Assembly (NCBI GenBank): GCA_902802045.1
Contig: CADCKQ010000010.1
Location: 1-56,689, forward strand
Source of the DNA: Oscillospiraceae bacterium
GTDB lineage: Bacteria; Bacillota; Clostridia; Oscillospirales; Oscillospiraceae
Direction: 5' to 3'
Length of the DNA stretch: 56,689 bases
Made by a program: the position numbers and the translations under genes
Shown here: piece after piece, positions 53,116-56,689 of the stretch
Layout of the letters: every line of letters begins with the position of its first letter
How positions within the stretch are numbered: position 1 is the first letter of the stretch
Notes under the pieces: generated by a model
What the model saw: only the letters and a program-made list of their open reading frames with translations
What the model was told of the DNA's origin: nothing
Database searches by the model: none

Positions 53116-53256
53116 TCTTCACCACCCCCGCGAGTCTCCGTTCTCGCGCGCCCCTCCAAACTGGAGGGGCTATAATTATTGCTCCTCCATCGACATGGAG
53201 GAGCTGGCAAACGCGATCCCCCGCAAGCGTTTGACTGAGGTGGCCGACCCGTCATT
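53116..53256. repeat. Dispersed hairpin-rich repeat, copy 1
   Basis: About 141 bp, roughly 90% identical to 53529-53667 in the same orientation. Contains two hairpins, GCCCCTCC/GGAGGGGC and GCTCCTCCAT/ATGGAGGAGC, and CACC/GGTG at its ends. No protein is plausibly encoded. Likely a non-autonomous repeat family member. Confidence 0.8.
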
Positions 53257-53330
53257 ATGAGCGAAGCTAAGGATCCGTGCACCCGTCCTTCTGTTTCGAA
53301 AACCGAAAACATATCAAAGCATCATTTGAA

Positions 53331-53430
53331 TTTACGCACTTATTAATTAATTCCCAATTGAATTATTTGTATCCCAAACGCTTTGCGGCGCAAGGGATTC
53401 GAATATAAACACTTTATACACTTGTTTTCA
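53331..53430 (+). repeat. AT-rich repeat, copy A
   Basis: About 95-100 bp with the order cactt...TTAATTAA...ATTGAATTATT...TTGC(G/A)GCGCAA...CGAATA...CACTTTAT.CACTT; related to 55788-55886 (same strand) and 55642-55735 (inverted). Confidence 0.6.
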
Positions 53431-53528
53431 TGCTTTTTCTTTTAAGATCATGGCGTGAAGCATTCTGATATATTGAATGATGAGAATAGCAGATAAATCT
53501 TTCATTCTGAGCCTGTGCAAGATCCGTC

Positions 53529-53667
53529 TCTTCACCACCCCCGCGAGTCTCGTTCTCGCGCGCCCCTCCAAACTGGAGGGGCTATAAATATTGCTCCTCC
53601 ATCGATATGGAGGAGCTGGCAAACGCGACTCACGTAAGTGTTTGACTGAGGTGGTCGACCTATCATT
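53529..53667. repeat. Dispersed hairpin-rich repeat, copy 2
   Basis: Second copy of the element at 53116-53256, with a few substitutions (CGATATGG for CGACATGG; CTCACGTAAGTG for the CCCCCGCAAGCG region). Confidence 0.8.
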
Positions 53668-53758
53668 GCGAGCCTCAGCGCGAAAACCCGTTACTCCCCC
53701 CTTCGTTGAGTATATCAAGCATCTGCCACTCTTCAACATTTTTCATATTATTTCTTAG

Positions 53759-53881
53759 CTATTCGCTCAAATCCGCTCCACAATTATAGTAATTCTTATA
53801 CAGATTGTCTGTTTTATACCCACAATTACTACACAGCCATTCCTCGGAAAACAGATGTTCTCCTCCCGTTATATAAGCCAT
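53759..53881 (-). CDS. Small zinc-ribbon-like protein (40 aa), possibly a remnant
   Basis: A 40-residue frame starting MAYITGGEHLF behind GGGTGAG. It contains WLCSNCGYKTDN and YYNCGADLSE, like the small zinc-ribbon proteins common in phages and mobile elements (CxxC...CPNCGA). The third cysteine of the usual pattern is replaced by Tyr, so the ribbon may not fold; it could be a decaying gene. Confidence 0.35.
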   Translation of the reverse strand: MAYITGGEHLFSEEWLCSNCGYKTDNLYKNYYNCGADLSE

Positions 53882-53944
53882 ATAATTCTCACCCTAATAG
53901 CTGGAAAAAGTCATTCAGAACCTGCGAAGAATTCGTTTCTCTAT

Positions 53945-53972
53945 AAAAAAGCCACCCATTCGGGCGGCCTTA
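53945..53972 (-). terminator. Terminator after the 128-aa hypothetical gene
   Basis: AAGCC-a-CCC-ATTC-GGG-c-GGCCTT with AAAAAA on its left (T-run on minus strand). Nearly identical to 54540-54566. Confidence 0.75.
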
Positions 53973-53984
53973 TTAATAATCAAA

Positions 53985-54371
53985 TCAAGCATCAAGTATT
54001 CTTAGCATATTCTCTTCATCTTTAACCAATTCGACCTTATGACGAAGCATACCATTATTTTTTCCTTCTTTACCGAAAAGTTCTTCAACTACGCCTTTAT
54101 TTGCTATTGTCATTCCTTTGATTATTTTTCCTTCTTTTGTTGTTTTGCGTTTAATGGGAATAGAATTCTCAATATACTCCTCAAGAAATTTTACTGCTAC
54201 TACCGGTTTGCCTTTTTCTTTTCCTGTGAATAATTGTGCAAATTTGTAGCTCCCATTATCGTTGACAAGTTCACAAGCGACTGCATTAAAATCAAGCATT
54301 CCCCTGCCAATACTAACAAAAGGAACTGTCTTACCGCTTGTTTGGTCTATTTTTACTACTTCCCATATCAT
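53985..54371 (-). CDS. Hypothetical protein (128 aa)
   Basis: ATG at 54371 behind AGGAGG; an ATG 25 codons upstream has no site. The sequence (MIWEVVKIDQTSGKTVPFVS, FLEEYIENSIPIKRKTTKEG) is soluble, Lys/Glu-rich and predicted mixed alpha/beta. I recognise no family. The gene is much more AT-rich than the core genes to the left, consistent with an acquired segment. Own terminator downstream. Confidence 0.7.
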   Translation of the reverse strand: MIWEVVKIDQTSGKTVPFVSIGRGMLDFNAVACELVNDNGSYKFAQLFTGKEKGKPVVAVKFLEEYIENSIPIKRKTTKEGKIIKGMTIANKGVVEELFGKEGKNNGMLRHKVELVKDEENMLRILDA

Positions 54372-54539
54372 CTTTTGTTTCCTCCTAAATACTTGTTTTA
54401 TTTGTTTTAGTGGTTTTAAAATATCATGTCTTCTTAATTCTGTCAAGTTGTTTTTTGTTGTTTTTTATCATATTGTTCGGCTAATTATTTGATATCTTCT
54501 TATTTTTGGTTGTATTAGTTGTTATTTTTTACTTAAACT

Positions 54540-54566
54540 AAAAGCCACCCATTCGGGTGGCCTTAT
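54540..54566 (-). terminator. Terminator after the SHOCT membrane-protein gene
   Basis: AAAAGCCACCC-ATTC-GGGTGGCCTTAT; differs from the hairpin at 53945 by one base in the stem. Confidence 0.75.
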
Positions 54567-54610
54567 CTTTCTATTCATTATGTGATTATGATTGTAATGG
54601 CCTATATCTA

Positions 54611-55504
54611 TTACAGTTCTAATATCTGCTTTTTCTTTGCCTCGTATTCAGCTGGTGTAATAACACCATTGTCCATAAGCTCTTTCAGCTTATATAGTTC
54701 ATCATATTTACTCAAACTGGAATCAGGCTGTTCATCGTTATTTCTTTTATTGCTTACAGGATACGCCAGTCTTTCACCATTGGCAAATGCCTGTTTAAGT
54801 GTGTTTTTTTGAGGATCACCTAACTTGTGCCATTCGTCTACGGTTATCGAAGTTTCTATCAGTTCGGTGGCGCAATCCGGGCATAATCTTTCTTTCTGAT
54901 TATATCCGCTGTAAACACTGCGGCAAGTATTGCAATAATATATGTGCGGATCGGTTCCTTCTGATGTCGGGTTTTCCTCAATTTGCATGCCTTTACTCTC
55001 AATATATATACCGAGGTATATGTAGTAAACACCGGAAAGGACATAAGAAACGAAAGAAGTAAAATCAAATTCAGGGTTTGTAGCGGGCAGAAACGCAGAG
55101 ATCAGTGATATTCCGGCCGCAAAAAAGCAGCAGATCTTCCCATCCTTCCCCAGATGGTATAACGCGATTATAACAAGCGCATATGGAAGAACGCCAATAA
55201 TTCCTGCTAATAAAGTATTATCTTGTACTGAGGAATAAAGACCCAACACTGAAATAACGCCTAAAAATATATAGATGCCTCTTATTTCTTTAAGATCATC
55301 TCTTCTTAAAGGCTTTATGAGGATAAATGAAAATAATATACCAATAATCCCAAGAATAGCTGCAACAATAAGATCCGATTGAATGTCAGAAGAATTACTG
55401 TCGCCGACTATAGTCAGTATGTATAAAACAACGATAACACATGTCTGAAGTAATAATACATTCCCGGCTTTTTTGCCTCTTTGTATAACTATGTTCTCAT
55501 CCAT
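54611..55504 (-). CDS. Multi-pass membrane protein with zinc ribbon and C-terminal SHOCT domain
   Basis: 297 residues, SD AAGGATG. About six transmembrane helices in residues 14-165, then a zinc ribbon (YYCNTCRSVYSGYNQKERLC with PDC following) and a C-terminal SHOCT helix pair (LKELMDNGVITPAEYEAKKK). SHOCT tails are thought to mediate oligomerisation. Function unknown. AT-rich; lies inside the repeat-bounded accessory segment. Confidence 0.8.
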   Translation of the reverse strand: MDENIVIQRGKKAGNVLLLQTCVIVVLYILTIVGDSNSSDIQSDLIVAAILGIIGILFSFILIKPLRRDDLKEIRGIYIFLGVISVLGLYSSVQDNTLLAGIIGVLPYALVIIALYHLGKDGKICCFFAAGISLISAFLPATNPEFDFTSFVSYVLSGVYYIYLGIYIESKGMQIEENPTSEGTDPHIYYCNTCRSVYSGYNQKERLCPDCATELIETSITVDEWHKLGDPQKNTLKQAFANGERLAYPVSNKRNNDEQPDSSLSKYDELYKLKELMDNGVITPAEYEAKKKQILEL

Positions 55505-55641
55505 GAAATCACATCCTTAACGAATTAATATATCAAGCTTAATTGTATATTATTATACCTTATCCTGTTTAAATATATAATACAGCAATTAATTATATCA
55601 TATGCTTTTTATGTAATCAAAAACAAAGGACCCGAAATTAA

Positions 55642-55735
55642 GTGTATAAAGTGCGTAAATTCGAAAATCATTGCGGTGCAACAGTTTCAGGTTGTGTATA
55701 AATTAATCGTTAATTAATTTTTGAAGTGTATAAAT
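55642..55735 (-). repeat. AT-rich repeat, copy C (inverted)
   Basis: The reverse complement shows TACACTT...TTAATTAA...TTGCACCGCAA...TTCGAAT...GCACTTTATACACTT, matching copies A and B. Forms an inverted pair with copy B about 50 bp away. Confidence 0.55.
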
Positions 55736-55787
55736 TCAAATTTGCTCCTGCAACAGGCATTCACAGCTTCAGAAAACGCCCTGACTA

Positions 55788-55886
55788 ATAAATACACTTT
55801 TTAATTAATATACCATTGAATTATTCGGGTCTCAGACTCATTGCAGCGCAACAGATACGAATAAAAGCACTTTATGCACTTATCTC
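55788..55886 (+). repeat. AT-rich repeat, copy B
   Basis: About 97 bp, roughly 70% identical by eye to copy A (53331-53430). No coding potential. Confidence 0.6.
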
Positions 55887-55925
55887 ATAATCGGTCATAT
55901 TTTTCCGCGGGTACCTGCATAATTT

Positions 55926-56270
55926 GTCTTTCAAACGCATGGTAAGTGAGGAGGTTTTTCCCGAACCGGCCATTTTACCTTCATACAAATAATTATAAAA
56001 AATTTGTCCAAAACCCTTATATTTTGCCATTCAAATGTACGGTAAATGAGGGGTATTTTTTTTGCTCAAAAAAATTTTTATCCCAAACCCTTAAGTTTTG
56101 CCATTCAAATGTATGGTAAGTGAGGGGTATTTTTTTGCTCAAAAAAATATTATCCCAGACCGTGAAGTTTTGCCTTTTTCATGCATGGTAAGTGAGGGGG
56201 GTAATTTTTAAAAAGTTTTGTCCCAGACCGTTAATTTTTGCCATTCAAAAGCATGGTAAGTGAGAGGATA
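55926..56270 (+). repeat. Five-copy iteron-like tandem repeat
   Basis: Core ATGGTAAGTGAGG (with small variation) begins at 55939, 56039, 56113, 56185 and 56253, i.e. spacings of 100, 74, 72 and 68 bp. Most copies are preceded by TTTTGCCATTCAAA and followed by a T-rich stretch and TCCCA(A/G)ACC. The array ends about 75 bp before the DUF3987 gene. Spacing and length are unlike CRISPR; an origin, partition or regulatory array is more likely. Confidence 0.8.
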
Positions 56271-56289
56271 AAACATCTGTTAATTTGTT

Positions 56290-56313
56290 AATCCACGTAG
56301 CTACGGAATTAAA
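56290..56313. promoter_or_regulatory. Palindrome before the DUF3987 gene
   Basis: CGTAGCTACG (56296-56305) is a perfect 10-bp palindrome flanked by TTAATCC and GGAATTAA, giving an imperfect 24-bp dyad about 35 bp upstream of the start codon. Possible operator. Confidence 0.4.
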
Positions 56314-56344
56314 ATATCATGAAAGGAATTTATAGAAAGAACAA

Positions 56345-56689
56345 ATGAACCATCAAATTGAAAACCTGCCTGCCGCTTTGAGAACATCCCGCTCTGAGAA
56401 TGGCGGAGGTTCCGGTCTGTCTGACGGCGGGATAACCGGCATGCTCGGAAACGATCCGCTCCGGAACCCGGATACGTTGTTCGGAGAGATCGTACCGCTG
56501 AAAAGCTCGGAGGCGGAGCTTCCGGAATTTCCGATACATGCTCTGCCGAAAGACGCCTTTTACTACTGCAAAGCGGTGGCGGAGAACACACAGACCGATC
56601 CGGCCATGGCAGCGATGTTCTGCCTTACATCCATGGCGCTGGCAAACCAGAACAAATATATGGTAGAGGTAAAACCCGGCTGGACAGAG
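56345..56689 (+). CDS. DUF3987 (YfjI-type) protein, partial (N-terminus only)
   Basis: Open from ATG 56345 through the right edge (115 codons, no stop). The sequence ELPEFPIHALPKDAFYYCKA, then a helical PAMAAMFCLTSMALAN and MVEVKPGWTE, is the start of the DUF3987 family, found in phages, plasmids and integrative elements next to or fused with primase/helicase functions. The ribosome site is weak (GAAAG five bases before ATG). Preceded by the tandem array, consistent with a replication module. Confidence 0.7.
   Translation, partial: MNHQIENLPAALRTSRSENGGGSGLSDGGITGMLGNDPLRNPDTLFGEIVPLKSSEAELPEFPIHALPKDAFYYCKAVAENTQTDPAMAAMFCLTSMALANQNKYMVEVKPGWTE

Noticed and set aside
53052..53739. Short minus-strand ORFs rich in Arg/Pro across the repeats
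   Set aside because: They follow the hairpin repeat itself; both copies give different frames and no start signals.
55926..56270. CRISPR array
   Set aside because: Repeat cores are short and degenerate, spacing is uneven (68-100 bp), the intervals are themselves similar to one another, and no cas gene is present.

Overview
The window looks like chromosomal DNA of an anaerobic Firmicute of the class Clostridia, probably a gut Oscillospirales/Ruminococcaceae-type organism. This is inferred from gene content and signals: moderate GC with AT-rich spacers, many GTG and TTG starts behind strong Shine-Dalgarno sites, a PyrR attenuator, a CIRCE element, YtrA- and HxlR-type regulators, glycogen synthesis genes, 2-hydroxyacyl-CoA dehydratase genes and a butyryl-CoA-type CoA-transferase. 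No rRNA or CRISPR array is present. Two tRNA genes (Gln-CTG, Leu-CAA) are present, both on the minus strand.

Layout. 1-4 kb: a minus-strand operon for a CooC-like ATPase, two 2-hydroxyacyl-CoA dehydratase subunits and the radical-generating activator (cut by the left edge). 4-9 kb: a small HEYGH metalloprotease-like protein, HU, and a GC-rich two-gene potassium-channel/RCK pair in which both proteins end in a RyR-like domain. 9-13.7 kb: tRNA-Gln with a duplicated 3' end, an inositol-monophosphatase-family enzyme, a cytidylate-kinase-like protein, pyrR-uraA behind a PyrR attenuator, and rfbA. 14-19 kb: HxlR regulator, a radical SAM gene interrupted by an in-frame TAG, a DUF362 protein, proBA and tRNA-Leu. 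19-22.7 kb: a membrane-anchored Hsp70-like ATPase with a membrane partner, and a NYN/OST-HTH protein.

22.9-37.4 kb is one long plus-strand block with very short or overlapping junctions: response regulator, histidine kinase, DUF1385, prmC, recA, recX, rimO, pgsA, cysS, glgB, glgA and a GH13 amylase-type enzyme. 37.4-41 kb holds tatD and the nickel-pincer cofactor genes larB-larE-larC without larA. 41-47 kb holds Hsp20 with a CIRCE box, a MATE exporter, and a GntR/ABC/permease/surface-protein operon. 47-53 kb holds a Lys/Ala-rich EF-hand-like membrane protein coupled to a CoA-transferase, an E2-like protein, an aminotransferase, a PIG-L deacetylase, a methyltransferase and a small conserved protein.

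53-56.7 kb is accessory: two copies of a hairpin-rich repeat of about 140 bp, three copies of an AT-rich repeat of about 95 bp, small AT-rich genes, a five-copy iteron-like tandem array, and the start of a DUF3987 (primase/helicase-associated) gene running off the right edge. This suggests the border of an integrated mobile element. The most novel-looking items are the RyR/RCK channel pair, the membrane Hsp70 pair, the dehydratase operon with its CooC-like ATPase, the amber-interrupted radical SAM gene and the tandem array before the DUF3987 gene.
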